Shown here one piece after another: positions 17,722 to 26,256 of a stretch of 64,000 nucleotides of DNA. A model generated the notes under the pieces. The model was not told where the DNA came from, did not search any database, and saw only the letters and a list, made by a program, of their open reading frames with translations. The position numbers and the translations under genes were made by a program. The first letter of the stretch is position 1; every line of letters starts with the position of its first letter. The stretch spans positions 1,903,105-1,967,104 of the forward strand of contig NZ_KB913017.1 in assembly GCF_000383975.1 (NCBI RefSeq), written 5' to 3'. This stretch comes from Natronorubrum tibetense GA33 (GTDB lineage Archaea; Halobacteriota; Halobacteria; Halobacteriales; Natrialbaceae).

Positions 17722-19155
17722 ATGCAACGGGGCCACCTCGGACTCATTGCGGTCGTCTCCCTTCTCGTGCTCTCGGGCTGTGCGCTTCCCGACTCCCCGG
17801 ACCGGTTCGATACCGATCGAGAACTCGGCTACGTCGGCGGCTACGCGCACGACGACGCCTTCGAGTTCGACGACGCGGACGCGCTCACCGAGCGCCAGCT
17901 CGAGGCCGTCAAGTACCGCTCGATGGCCCGGATCGAGGTCGTTCGCGAGATGAAGTTCGAACACGACGTCAGGCTCGAGGTGATCTCCAGAGAGGAGTAT
18001 CGTAGCCAGCGCGGCGAGCCCAGGTCGGCGTCGCCGTTCGTCAACGAGGTCTGGCGCGGCGCGTTCATCGTCAACGGCGAGACGGACGTCAGCCAGGCGA
18101 TGAACACCCTCTACGGCGGGGCCGTCCAGGGCTACTACACGAGCCATCGAATCGTCATCATCACGGACGACACGGACGAAATTCGGATCGACCGTAACAC
18201 GCTGGTCCACGAACTGGTCCACGCCCTGCAGGACCAACACTTTGGGCTCGACCGGAGCGGCCAGTCGATCGACGAACAGCGCGCCGAGATCGGGCTTACC
18301 GAGGGTGAAGCGGAGTACATCCCGTATCTGTACGACCAGCGCTGTGGCGAGGAGTGGCAGTGTCTGGCCGAGTACGAACGCCCGCCGGCCACCAATCTCG
18401 GCGGAACACCGTTCAACGCCGGGCTCTTTCTCTCGATCTACGCGCCGTACTCGGAGGGCCCGCCGTTCGTCGACCACCTCCGCGATCGGGGCGGCTGGGC
18501 GGCCGTCGACGATGCCTACGACGACCGGCCGGCGAGTACGAGCCAGCTGATCCACCCCGAAAAATATCCGGACGATCGGCCGGTCGACGTCGTGGTGCCG
18601 GACCGCTCGAGCGACGACTGGGTGCCGTTCACCCGAGGAGGCGAACCACGCACGGAGACGGTCGGCGAGGCGACGCTGTTCGCCGCCCTCTGGACGAACG
18701 ACGTCGTCGACCGCTGGCTCACCGACGGAGCGACCGACCTCTCGCCGTACAACTACTCCTACCCGGCGACCGACGGCTGGACCGGTGACTCCATGCAGAT
18801 CTACCACGACGCGGACGACGAGGACCGAACCGGCCACGTCTGGTCTCTTGCCTGGGAGAGCGAGGACGACGCCGACAAGTTCGCCGCGGCCTACCGAACG
18901 CTTCTCGAGAACCGCGGGGCGACGGCGGTGGAGCGCGCGGACGACGTCTACCGAATCGAGGACGGCGAGGCGTTCGCCGGTGCCTACCGCGTGACCGTCG
19001 ACGGAGACCGCGTCGAACTCGTCGGCGCGCCGACGGTCGACGATATCGAGGCGATTCACGGGTCGGAGACGGCCTCGGCGACGCTCGAGGAGCCGGTCAC
19101 GGTGCCGACTCCGGCGACGACTATGTCAGGGTCGATCGTGGCTTCGCGGCCGTAG
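17722..19155 (+). CDS. Hvo_1808-type lipoprotein, metalloprotease-like paralogue
   Basis: Exported lipoprotein of 477 aa. A short signal ends in the lipobox LVLSGC with C20 as the lipidated residue. The zinc motif H163-E164-x2-H167 (VHELVHALQDQHF) and E194 (LTEGEAEY) match the preceding gene. The two share YRSMAR(V/I)E near the N-terminus and the DGWxGD segment near the end, but this one lacks the PGF-CTERM tail. ATG 17722 was chosen because AGAGGTG lies just upstream and a lipoprotein signal is short; an in-frame ATG at 17686 would add 12 residues. The gene starts 80 bp after its paralogue, probably one transcript. Confidence 0.82.
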   Translation: MQRGHLGLIAVVSLLVLSGCALPDSPDRFDTDRELGYVGGYAHDDAFEFDDADALTERQLEAVKYRSMARIEVVREMKFEHDVRLEVISREEYRSQRGEPRSASPFVNEVWRGAFIVNGETDVSQAMNTLYGGAVQGYYTSHRIVIITDDTDEIRIDRNTLVHELVHALQDQHFGLDRSGQSIDEQRAEIGLTEGEAEYIPYLYDQRCGEEWQCLAEYERPPATNLGGTPFNAGLFLSIYAPYSEGPPFVDHLRDRGGWAAVDDAYDDRPASTSQLIHPEKYPDDRPVDVVVPDRSSDDWVPFTRGGEPRTETVGEATLFAALWTNDVVDRWLTDGATDLSPYNYSYPATDGWTGDSMQIYHDADDEDRTGHVWSLAWESEDDADKFAAAYRTLLENRGATAVERADDVYRIEDGEAFAGAYRVTVDGDRVELVGAPTVDDIEAIHGSETASATLEEPVTVPTPATTMSGSIVASRP

Positions 19156-19308
19156 CTCACTGCCGTTGCCGATCGAACGTCGTCGCCCAGTACTGAACGC
19201 GAGGCGCGAACATAGCGCAACTGTGGGGCCGGTCGAAGCGGAGCGGTGGTCCCTTGGGGGACGTGTCGTTCGGTACGTTCAAGCAGGAATGCGGACAATA
19301 CCCGGTTC

Positions 19309-19476
19309 GTGAACCGATATCGGAACGGCGGCTTGTTTCTCACTCTCTGTCTCATCTGGGGAACGACGTTCGTCGCGATCAGCGCCGGGCTGTTGCACTT
19401 TCCGCCGGTGCTTTTCGCTGCGTTTCGGTACGATCTGGCCGCGATACTGCTGCTCGCGTACGGCTATTTCACCTAA
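19309..19476 (+). pseudogene. 5' remnant of an EamA/DMT-family transporter gene
   Basis: A GTG-initiated frame of 55 codons reads NRYRNGGLFLTLCLIWGTTF and continues through two helices to AAILLLAYGYFT, then stops. LIWGTTFVAIS and PPVLFAAFRYDLAA are the characteristic beginning of drug/metabolite transporter (EamA) proteins, which have ten helices and about 300 residues. The frame breaks exactly where the left end of the TnpB element begins. A possible 3' scrap (KRRFIARELSALKAES, about 20918-20983) lies beyond the right end, so most of the gene is missing. A GTG start or the upstream ATG at 19246 are both possible. Confidence 0.65.
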
Positions 19477-20920
19477 ATTTCAAGGCGGAGGCCCCTTCCT
19501 CTACGGAGTGAGCGGAGCGAACGGAGTAGGGAGGGGAGGAGCCGATAATCCCTCAACGTACCACGGTCTCTGGCAGGCTCACTCCCGAACGTTTAGTAAC
19601 ACTGCCATGTTATGTGAAACGTCGTGGAATACCGTCGTACCGCCATAATCAAGCTCGACGTGGATCAGGACGCCGATGCGTCCCTCCGTGAGACAGTCGA
19701 GCAATTCAAACATTGTGCGAACACCGCGAGCGAATGGTGTTGGCATGGCGACGACGGATACCACGTTACCTCGAAGGCCAAAGCCGAACGTGCCTTGTAC
19801 GACCAACTGCGGGACGAAACCAACCTCACCGCAAACCTCGTTCAGAAAGGGATTCGTCGAGCAGTTGAAGCCGTCAAGAGCGGTGTAGAACGACTGAAGC
19901 GCGGTGAACGCACGTCGCAACCCTACTTTTCTGCCGACAGCGCGGTCTACAATAAGCGCAGTGCGACCTTCCACCGCGACCACGTTTCGCTTTCAACTGT
20001 CAATGGGCGTGTTGAGTGTGACTACATCCTCCCCGACGACTCGGAGACACCGCCCACGAAGTACGTCTCCGATGAGGACTTCGAGTTTCGGATGGCTCAC
20101 TTGCAGTACCGCGACGGTGACTGGTATCTCCACGCTTCGATGCGGAAAGTCGAAGCAGACGAGGAATCGCCTGAATCCGAATCCAAGCACAGAACAGTCC
20201 TTGGTGTGGATTTAGGCGTCAACAATGTCGCTGTCGCTTCAACGGGGCGATTCTGGTCGGCAGACGAGTTTAACCACTGGCGTCAAGAATACGAGAAACG
20301 CCGTGCATCGCTTCAGCAGTGTGGTTCTCGACAGGCCCACGAGAACATCGAATCAATCGGGCAGAAAGAGTACGGACGGTTCGAGATATACCTACACACG
20401 GTGGCGAACGAACTTATCGAGGAGGCTGTCGAGAACGACTGTTCGCACATCGTGTTCGAGGAGTTGACCCACATTCGGGAGAACATCCCCGAGGCGACGT
20501 GGCAACACATCTGGGCGTTCCGACGCCTCTACGAGTACGTTGAATACAAGGCTGAAGAACACGGCATTGAAGTCGTACAGGTTGACCCGCGAAACACATC
20601 GAAGCGCTGCTCGACGTGTGGGTTTACCCACGACGACAATCGGCATCAAGAATCGTTCGAGTGTCAACAGTGTGGGTATGAGAACCACGCCGACTACAAC
20701 GCCTCCAAGAACATCGGTTTGCAGTATCTCCGTCGCAGGCAAAACGCAGGCGACGGAGGCGCACCAGTAGACGTGCGCTTGAATCGCGGGACGCTGAACG
20801 TGAGTGGGGAGTACGTCCCCCCTGCTACCACCGACGGTGGCATAGAACGGGAGTCCACGCGAAAGCCCTACCCTCAACGAGCGAGGTCGTCAGACCGAGC
20901 GAAGTAGGGTAGGGTAGTTT
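19477..20920 (+). mobile_element. IS200/IS605-group element carrying only tnpB (IS1341-type)
   Basis: The element lies between the truncated EamA 5' end and flanking DNA. The left end contains an imperfect hairpin: CCCCTTCCTCTAC (about 19492-19504) against GTAGGGAGGGG (19526-19536). The right end has a perfect 9-bp hairpin, CCCTACCCT (20866-20874) with AGGGTAGGG (20906-20914), followed by TAGTTTAC, a typical end for this group. There is no tnpA, so mobility would need a transposase in trans. Ends were placed by hairpins and the EamA break, so they are accurate only to several bases. Confidence 0.75.
19624..20907 (+). CDS. tnpB: TnpB RNA-guided nuclease (IS1341-type)
   Basis: Protein of 427 aa, starting with GTG. 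The split RuvC-like catalytic residues are present: D196 (LGVDLGVNNVAV), E279 (HIVFEELTHIRE) and D357 (NHADYNASKNIG). The zinc finger between RuvC II and III has C329, C332, C347 and C350 (CSTCGF and CQQCGY). All are intact, so the nuclease is predicted active. Known TnpB proteins cut DNA guided by an omega RNA made from the element's right end and promote retention of the transposon. The C-terminal tail after 370 overlaps the likely guide RNA. The gene has slightly lower GC than its neighbours. Confidence 0.93.
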   Translation: MEYRRTAIIKLDVDQDADASLRETVEQFKHCANTASEWCWHGDDGYHVTSKAKAERALYDQLRDETNLTANLVQKGIRRAVEAVKSGVERLKRGERTSQPYFSADSAVYNKRSATFHRDHVSLSTVNGRVECDYILPDDSETPPTKYVSDEDFEFRMAHLQYRDGDWYLHASMRKVEADEESPESESKHRTVLGVDLGVNNVAVASTGRFWSADEFNHWRQEYEKRRASLQQCGSRQAHENIESIGQKEYGRFEIYLHTVANELIEEAVENDCSHIVFEELTHIRENIPEATWQHIWAFRRLYEYVEYKAEEHGIEVVQVDPRNTSKRCSTCGFTHDDNRHQESFECQQCGYENHADYNASKNIGLQYLRRRQNAGDGGAPVDVRLNRGTLNVSGEYVPPATTDGGIERESTRKPYPQRARSSDRAK

Positions 20921-20935
20921 ACGAAGCGGCGGTTT
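20740..20935 (+). ncRNA. Predicted TnpB guide (omega) RNA / sense overlapping transcript
   Basis: Inferred from family knowledge: TnpB guide RNAs overlap the tnpB 3' end and run through the right end, with the guide taken from flanking DNA. Here the scaffold hairpin CCCTACCCT/AGGGTAGGG (20866-20914) encloses a smaller GGTC-GTCA-GACC stem (about 20885-20896). In haloarchaea, sense overlapping transcripts from IS1341-type tnpB genes have been reported. The 3' guide would begin after about 20920 (CGAAGCGGCGG). The 5' boundary is a guess. Confidence 0.5.
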
Positions 20936-21201
20936 ATCGCGCGGGAGCTGTCGGCGCTGAAAGCCGAATCGACTGCCGAGTAACGTCCGCGGGAACGCAA
21001 ATCGGACGTTTGCCAGTTCTTCTCGCGGTCGGAGTCGCTCCGGTACTGTGCCCTGTTACTGATCTCGACGGCTATCGCCCCCTCACTTGTGAGGCTGTCA
21101 AAATATCACTCGATCTGGGTTTCGACAGCGACAAAACGGACGCAATCGCGGCTCCGACCGCAGACGAGTAGCTTTTTTGTTCGCCCCGGAAAGTCGTCGG
21201 T
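20921..21201. other. Intergenic, possible EamA 3' scrap
   Basis: About 280 bp. The first 63 bp read KRRFIARELSALKAES then stop (TAA 20981-20983), possibly the last residues of the interrupted EamA transporter. The rest has no coding signal. A T-rich run (CTTTTTTG, near 21173) lies about 25 bp before the next ATG and may be part of the pncB promoter. Confidence 0.35.
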
Positions 21202-22362
21202 ATGACAAACCCGTTCGGAACCGTCCCAGCGGAGGCGATTCTCGAGGGGCGCGCCACCGACGCCTACTTCGAGCGCACCCGGGACACCCTCGAGCACGCG
21301 GGGAAGAATCCCCACGTCGTCGCCGAGGTGACGGCCGATCAGTTCCCCACCGGCGCCTTCGAGGTGTTCACCGGCGTCGAAGACGTTGCGACGCTCTTTG
21401 CGGGCCGCGACGTGGATATCGACGCGCTGCCAGACGGCCAACTGTTCGACGGCGGCCCCGTAATGCGGATCGAAGGGCCGTACCTCGAGTTCGCCGAACT
21501 CGAGACCTCCCTACTCGGCTTTCTGTCCCAACCCAGCGGGTTCGCGACTGGCGCACTCGAGGTTCGGCAGGCCGCGCCCGACTCGCTCGTTCTCTCCTTC
21601 GGCGCGCGCCACGTCCATCCCTCGATTGCGGCGACGGTCGAACGCGCGGCGTTGCTCGCCGGACTCGACGGCTTCTCGCACGTCGCGGCCGGCGACGTTC
21701 TGGGTCTGGAAGCCGGGGGAACGATGCCTCACGCGCTCATGTTCTGCTTCGGCGAGGGGAATCAGGCCGACGCCTGGACGGCGTTCGACGAGGCCGTCGG
21801 CGAGGACGTCCCGCGGATCGCGCTGACCGACACTTTCTGGGACGAAAAGAGCGAGAGCCTGCTGGCCGCGGAGACGCTCGGGGACGACCTCGAGGGCGTT
21901 CGCCTCGACACCACGGGTTCGAGGCGGGGGGACTTCCGCCACATCGTCCGCGAGGTCCGGTGGGAACTCGATGCCCGGGGCCACGAGGACGTCGACATCT
22001 TCTGTAGCGGCGGGCTCACCCCCGAGTCGATCCGCGACCTTCGGGATATCGCGGACGGCTTCGGCGTCGGTAGCCACATCACGGGCGCCGACTCGGTCGA
22101 CTTCAGCCTCGATATCGTCTCCCTCGAGGGCGACTCGGTTTCCAAGCGGGGCAAGCTCTCGGGCGTGAAGGAGGTGTACCGAACGGCAGCGGGGGGCCAC
22201 CACGTCGCGCTCGCCGACCGCGAGGGGCCCGAGGACGGCGAGGCGCTGCTCGAGCCGCTCGTTCGCGACGGCGAGGTGGTTCGGGAGTTCGACCTCGAGG
22301 CGGCCAGCGAGCGGTGTCTGGCCGACGCGGAGCGAGTCGGCTTCGACGAATCAACGGATTGA
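21202..22362 (+). CDS. pncB: Nicotinate phosphoribosyltransferase
   Basis: Cytoplasmic enzyme of the Preiss-Handler NAD salvage pathway that joins nicotinate and PRPP to form nicotinate mononucleotide; 386 aa. Family features are FELETSLLGFLSQPSG (the N-terminal barrel entry), FGARHVHPSIAATVERAA, AGGTMPHALMFCFGEG, the DTFWDEK loop, VRLDTTGSRRGDFRHIV, and the phosphate-binding IFCSGGLTPESIRDL. The His of ARHVHP corresponds to the phosphorylated His region of the family. ATG at 21202 (MTNPFGTVP) fits. A nicotinamidase-like hydrolase at 15.3 kb would supply the substrate. Confidence 0.93.
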   Translation: MTNPFGTVPAEAILEGRATDAYFERTRDTLEHAGKNPHVVAEVTADQFPTGAFEVFTGVEDVATLFAGRDVDIDALPDGQLFDGGPVMRIEGPYLEFAELETSLLGFLSQPSGFATGALEVRQAAPDSLVLSFGARHVHPSIAATVERAALLAGLDGFSHVAAGDVLGLEAGGTMPHALMFCFGEGNQADAWTAFDEAVGEDVPRIALTDTFWDEKSESLLAAETLGDDLEGVRLDTTGSRRGDFRHIVREVRWELDARGHEDVDIFCSGGLTPESIRDLRDIADGFGVGSHITGADSVDFSLDIVSLEGDSVSKRGKLSGVKEVYRTAAGGHHVALADREGPEDGEALLEPLVRDGEVVREFDLEAASERCLADAERVGFDESTD

Positions 22363-22387
22363 ACTCTCTGCCGTCGGCAGACGCAGT

Positions 22388-22636
22388 ATGGAGTCTACAA
22401 CCGACGCGGCGCCGTCTCGCGGCGCGGTCGTGAACCTGTTGACGCTCAAACTGGTCGGAATTGGTCTCTTTGCAGCCGTCGTCAACTGGTCCGCCATGAT
22501 GATCTCGGGTCCGCTCGGCCTGGTCCGGATCGGTCTCTTCGCACTCGGCAACGTCGTCGTCTGCTGGCTCGTCGTCGACGCCGTCTTCGCCGCTCTCGAC
22601 CAGTTGCTCGAGTCGAAACTCCACGACTGGGAGTGA
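22388..22636 (+). CDS. Small two-to-three-helix membrane protein
   Basis: Protein of 82 aa encoded 25 bp after pncB, probably in the same transcript. It has two hydrophobic stretches (about 17-38, LLTLKLVGIGLFAAVVNW, and 45-66, LVRIGLFALGNVVVCWLVV) and ends LLESKLHDWE. It resembles small haloarchaeal membrane proteins of unknown role (DUF7887-like, tentative). Third codon positions are G/C-rich and no other frame competes. Confidence 0.7.
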   Translation: MESTTDAAPSRGAVVNLLTLKLVGIGLFAAVVNWSAMMISGPLGLVRIGLFALGNVVVCWLVVDAVFAALDQLLESKLHDWE

Positions 22637-22676
22637 GCGAGTCCCGGTCGCAGCGCCGGGTGAATCGCGACCGTCG

Positions 22677-23576
22677 TCAGTTCAGATCCGCCCGCTCGAA
22701 CCGCCAGTAGCCGATCGCGAGCGGGATCACGATCCAGGCGAGCAGGATGACGGCGGCGAACCAGTCGCTGAGATAGAACGGCAGGTCGCCGCTCACGCGA
22801 TTCGAGACCAGGAGCGCGTTCGGGTTCTCCATCGTCTCCTCCGGGACGTCCTCGACCATGGTCTGCCAGCCGAGCATCGGCCAGATGAACTGATCGGCGA
22901 GTTCACTCGAAACCGCTCGGTAGGCCTCGAGCGGGTTCAGTTGCAGGAGGAAAAAGTACCACTCGGGGGCCTCGAGGCCGGGCAGTTCGCCCTCGACGAG
23001 GTAGTGGACGGCCGTGACGGCCGGATGCCAGACGAGCGTGAACACGACGTAGCTTCCGATCGCACCGCCCATCGCCTGCATTCTCGAAGACGACATCGCC
23101 GAGACGCCGACCGCGATGGCAGTAAAGGCCATGCCGAGGAGGATCGTCAGCGCCGAGAACCCGAGGAAGGTCCCAATCGGCACGTCGTCGAACAGTCCGA
23201 CTGCGATCACGATGGCGACGAGACAGGCCACGACCGACGCGACGGCGATGACTCCCAGTCGACTCAGGAATTTGCCGGCAAAGACGTCCCAGCGGCTGTG
23301 AGAGAGGCCGAACAGCACCCGCAGGCTGCCCGACTGTCGCTCGCCGACGACGGCCATGTAGCCGACGAGCAGCGCCAGAATCGGAATGAGGAGGAGTCCA
23401 CCGATGTTGGCGACGACGCCGATGACTTCCGTCGGTTCGGTCTCGGAGAGGTTGTCGGTCGCCGCGCCGACGGCGATGATTCCCATCAGGAAGACGAAGA
23501 CGCCCATCACGGCCCAGATCATCCGCGAGCGGATCGCGTCCTCGAAATCCTTTCGGGCCAGCAGCGTGGTGCTCAT
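22677..23576 (-). CDS. ABC-2 type transporter permease
   Basis: Integral membrane protein of 299 aa with six predicted helices. A first helix (about 18-38, MIWAVMGVFVFLMGIIAVG) is followed by a large loop and helices at about 57-77, 100-125, 135-160, 175-190 and 270-292. A NosY-like RQSGSLRVLFGLSHSRWDVFAGKF segment (about 80-103) fits ABC-2 permeases, with the permease motif GSLRVLF. The ATG overlaps the stop of the ATPase gene by four bases (ATGA), indicating translational coupling. Substrate unknown; related haloarchaeal pairs are annotated as efflux or copper/nitrous oxide processing exporters. Confidence 0.88.
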   Translation of the reverse strand: MSTTLLARKDFEDAIRSRMIWAVMGVFVFLMGIIAVGAATDNLSETEPTEVIGVVANIGGLLLIPILALLVGYMAVVGERQSGSLRVLFGLSHSRWDVFAGKFLSRLGVIAVASVVACLVAIVIAVGLFDDVPIGTFLGFSALTILLGMAFTAIAVGVSAMSSSRMQAMGGAIGSYVVFTLVWHPAVTAVHYLVEGELPGLEAPEWYFFLLQLNPLEAYRAVSSELADQFIWPMLGWQTMVEDVPEETMENPNALLVSNRVSGDLPFYLSDWFAAVILLAWIVIPLAIGYWRFERADLN

Positions 23577-24586
23577 TGAACCACCTCCTCGTCCGCTACG
23601 CCGCCGTCGGCTGCCGTTCGACGGGTCGCCTTCGACTCGTCGGCCGCCGCCCCCTCGCCGACCGACTCTGCCTCGACGCCGGTAAACGCGGAGAAGAGGT
23701 CCTCGAGCGTCGCCTCTTCGATATCGAAGTCGACGATCGGGGTTCCGGACTCGACGAGCCGATGGATCGCGTGCGCCTTCGCGGCCGGGTCGGCGTAGGT
23801 GACTCGGAGGCGGCCGTCGTCGGCCGTCACCTCGGTGACGCCGCCGATATCGGTGAGCGACGTCCGCTGGACCGACGGCTCTCCCGCCACGTCGACGACG
23901 AGACTCGAGCCCACGCCCGAGCGTTCGCGCAGTCCGGCGATGGTGTCGACGGTGACGAGCTGGCCGTCGTCGAGAATGCCGACGCGGTCGCAAACCGCCG
24001 ACACCTGCCCGAGGATGTGACTCGAGAAGAAGACGGTTGTCCCGTCGGCAGCTTCCTCGCGGATGATCTCCTGAAACGTCCGGATCCCGTGGGGATCGAG
24101 GCCGCTCGAGGGTTCGTCCAGCACGAGGAGGTCTGGGTCACCCACGAGCGCCATCGCCATCGCGAGTCGCTGTTTCATCCCCTTCGAGTAGTCGCCGACC
24201 GGTCGCTCGGCGTCGGCGAGGTCCAGTCCGACCCGTTCGAGCAGGGCTTCCGGGGATTCGGTCCCACCCTTGGAGTCGAGGGCGAACTCGAGGTGCCGGG
24301 AGCCCGAGGAGCGCTCCCAGAGGTCGAAGCCGTCGGGGAGGATGCCGACGCGCTCGCGGACGGCGTCGGTCTCCTCGTGGGTGTCGTAGCCGAGCACCGT
24401 CGCCGACCCCTCGCTGGGTCTGATGAAGTCCAGCAGGAGGTCGATCGTCGTCGTCTTCCCCGCGCCGTTCGGCCCGAGAAAGCCGAACACTTCGCCTTCT
24501 TCGACGGTCAACTCGAGTGTCTCGAGGGCCGTCTCCTCGCCGTAGCGTTTCGTCAGGTCGGTCGTTTCGATCGCGGCCATCGTCAT
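23573..24586 (-). CDS. ABC transporter ATP-binding protein
   Basis: ATPase of 337 aa partnering the downstream permease. Walker A is GPNGAGKTT (about 39-47), the signature is YSKGMKQRLAMAMAL (a variant of LSGGQ, typical for ABC-2 exporters), Walker B is LLVLDEPSSGLD, and the switch His lies in FFSSHIL. A C-terminal extension (about 220-337) forms the regulatory domain seen in CcmA/NosF-type ATPases, ending in an acidic disordered tail. Starts at ATG 24586, with a second ATG two codons in. A CTTATAGG-type box on the minus strand near 24750-24758 may be its promoter, leaving a leader of about 140 nt. Confidence 0.92.
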   Translation of the reverse strand: MTMAAIETTDLTKRYGEETALETLELTVEEGEVFGFLGPNGAGKTTTIDLLLDFIRPSEGSATVLGYDTHEETDAVRERVGILPDGFDLWERSSGSRHLEFALDSKGGTESPEALLERVGLDLADAERPVGDYSKGMKQRLAMAMALVGDPDLLVLDEPSSGLDPHGIRTFQEIIREEAADGTTVFFSSHILGQVSAVCDRVGILDDGQLVTVDTIAGLRERSGVGSSLVVDVAGEPSVQRTSLTDIGGVTEVTADDGRLRVTYADPAAKAHAIHRLVESGTPIVDFDIEEATLEDLFSAFTGVEAESVGEGAAADESKATRRTAADGGVADEEVVQ

Positions 24587-24822
24587 ACCACCTCCGTCGA
24601 CCGCCGGCGACCGTCGTTCCAGTTCGTGCGCTCGGTTCGATGGGATTGGCCCGCTCGCTGCGGTGCCGTGCCATCGGTCGGTCCGACTCCGGTGCCAGTG
24701 TCGGTCTGCGTGTCTCCCATCACGGTTCGACCGTCGACCGGCAGCATCCTATAAGCGGATTCACAGTTGTCGGGCCGGCAGTCGTGCCGAACAGTTATAT
24801 ACCAGTTCAGCCGACCGGCCGG

Positions 24823-25605
24823 TTAGCTGGCGGTTCGTTCCCGGACGTACTCGAGTGCGTCCCGTCCAGCCGTTCCCAGAAACAGCCGGCTGAACTGGCC
24901 GCTGAGCCACGCGAACGCGTTCAACAGCGCGAGCGAGGCGGTTAGCGCGACGACCCCGACTGCGGAGACCGCGAGCGCCTCGGGGAGCGTCGTCGCCTCC
25001 CACTCGGCGATCGTGACGGCGAACTCGACCCCGACGAGTAACTCGTTCCACGGGAGCGCCAGCGACGGCGTGAGATGGATCGGCTCGCCCCCGTTGATCA
25101 AGCCCACCTGCACGTTCGGCTGGTCGTAATAAAGCGGCGTCAGGAGCAGGACGACCGACGTGGTGAGCATCGTCGTCAGCAGGACGAACGAGACGATCCC
25201 GATGACGAACTTAAGAAAGAGGTAACAGATCGCCGCGTACGTCTCGATGCCGAAGACGAGCAGTCGAGCGCCGTCGACTCCGCCCTCTCCGTCGAGAAAC
25301 GGGTAGTCGGGCGAGTCGATCTCGACTGCCAACAGATGTCGAGTCGTCGCGCGCTCGAACGCCGCGAAGACGTGGCTCGCGGCGAGTACGAGGAGCAGGA
25401 TCGGTACGCCGACCAAGATGATCAGCAGGCCGAATCCGAGCGAGAATCCGGTAACCAGGAAGACAAAGTAGAGGATTCCGAGCGGGAACGCGAGTAGCAG
25501 GTATAGGAGGTTCAGATAGGTCTGCGGGCGGAACGGACTGAGTGCTGCGGCCCGCATCGTTCGGCCGACGTCGTTGATGCGGACGGATCCCGCTCGAAGA
25601 CTCAC
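24823..25605 (-). CDS. Sensor-domain membrane protein
   Basis: Integral membrane protein of 260 aa resembling the 'putative sensor' domain (PF13796 type). Two helices near the N-terminus (about 30-55, YLLLAFPLGILYFVFLVTGF, and 58-85) and two later (about 118-150 and 205-235) surround a loop containing PLYYDQPN and GLINGG. The start is a GTG at 25605. A TTTATG box on the minus strand at about 25630-25637 sits 25-30 bp upstream, which supports a leaderless transcript from that GTG rather than the internal ATG at 25557. No kinase domain is attached. Function unknown. Confidence 0.7.
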   Translation of the reverse strand: MSLRAGSVRINDVGRTMRAAALSPFRPQTYLNLLYLLLAFPLGILYFVFLVTGFSLGFGLLIILVGVPILLLVLAASHVFAAFERATTRHLLAVEIDSPDYPFLDGEGGVDGARLLVFGIETYAAICYLFLKFVIGIVSFVLLTTMLTTSVVLLLTPLYYDQPNVQVGLINGGEPIHLTPSLALPWNELLVGVEFAVTIAEWEATTLPEALAVSAVGVVALTASLALLNAFAWLSGQFSRLFLGTAGRDALEYVRERTAS

Positions 25606-25688
25606 GTCAGAACTCTCGTCGGTCAGTTAACATAAACCTTGGTGGGTGGCCTCGAATTCGGTGGTTACGGGCCGGGAAATCCGCTAAT

Positions 25689-25733
25689 CGCGGATCCGCA
25701 CCACGAACGGTTCGCGGATCCGAACGATTATAG
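25689..25733 (+). promoter_or_regulatory. Paired palindromes before a TATA-like box
   Basis: Two identical palindromic decamers CGCGGATCCG lie at 25689-25698 and 25713-25722, centre-to-centre 24 bp apart, followed by GATTATAGCC at 25725-25734. The spacing places both on nearly the same DNA face just upstream of a potential TATA box. They precede the HTH-DUF7521 operon by about 170 bp and could be an operator, perhaps for the encoded regulator itself. This is inference from sequence alone. Confidence 0.4.
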
Positions 25734-25899
25734 CCCTTCGAGCGGGAGTCCAGAGAGACGTGTCGGTCCGGCAACCGGAGTCCGTCGACGGCCTGCAGTC
25801 CGCTACCCGCAGGACTCGCGGCTCCGTCACGATGGACATGCGACTCGAGCGCCGCTCGGACTCGTACAGCACTGTCGACACTCGAGGGAGGGTGCAGCG

Positions 25900-26256
25900 A
25901 TGACGGCCGTCGTCGACGCCGACACCGAGGAGCTCCTCGCCCTGCTCGAGGACGAGTACGCGCGGACGATCATCCTCGAGACCTACCGCGACGCACAGTC
26001 CGTCGAGGCGCTGAGCGACGCCTGCAACGCCGATCCCTCGACCGTCTATCGCCGCATCGATCGCCTCCAGGAGCGCGACCTCCTGGCGGACCAGCAACGC
26101 CTCGACCCGAACGGCCACCACTACAAGGTCTACGTCGCCCGCCTCGAGCACGTCGCAATCGACGTGACCGACGACGGCTTCGACGTGACGGTCGACTATC
26201 GCGAGGAAGACGCCGCGGACACCTTCACGCGGCTCTACGAGGAGTTCTCCGGATGA
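25900..26256 (+). CDS. Winged-helix transcriptional regulator
   Basis: DNA-binding protein of 118 aa, ArsR-like. It contains EYARTIILETYRDAQSVEAL followed by a helix-turn-helix (SDACNADPSTVYRRIDRLQE, about 41-60) and a wing (LLADQQRLDPNGHHYKVY). No metal-binding cysteines are seen. ATG 25900 has a GGGAGGTG ribosome-binding site 6-12 bp upstream. The stop overlaps the next gene's ATG (ATGA), so it is coupled to two small membrane proteins. This HTH plus membrane partner arrangement recurs in haloarchaea; the signal sensed is unknown. Confidence 0.85.
   Translation: MTAVVDADTEELLALLEDEYARTIILETYRDAQSVEALSDACNADPSTVYRRIDRLQERDLLADQQRLDPNGHHYKVYVARLEHVAIDVTDDGFDVTVDYREEDAADTFTRLYEEFSG

Noticed and set aside
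15855-17747. A 630-codon frame antisense to the first surface protease gene
   Set aside because: Shadow of the real gene; no recognisable domain and the plus-strand frame has HExxH and PGF-CTERM features.
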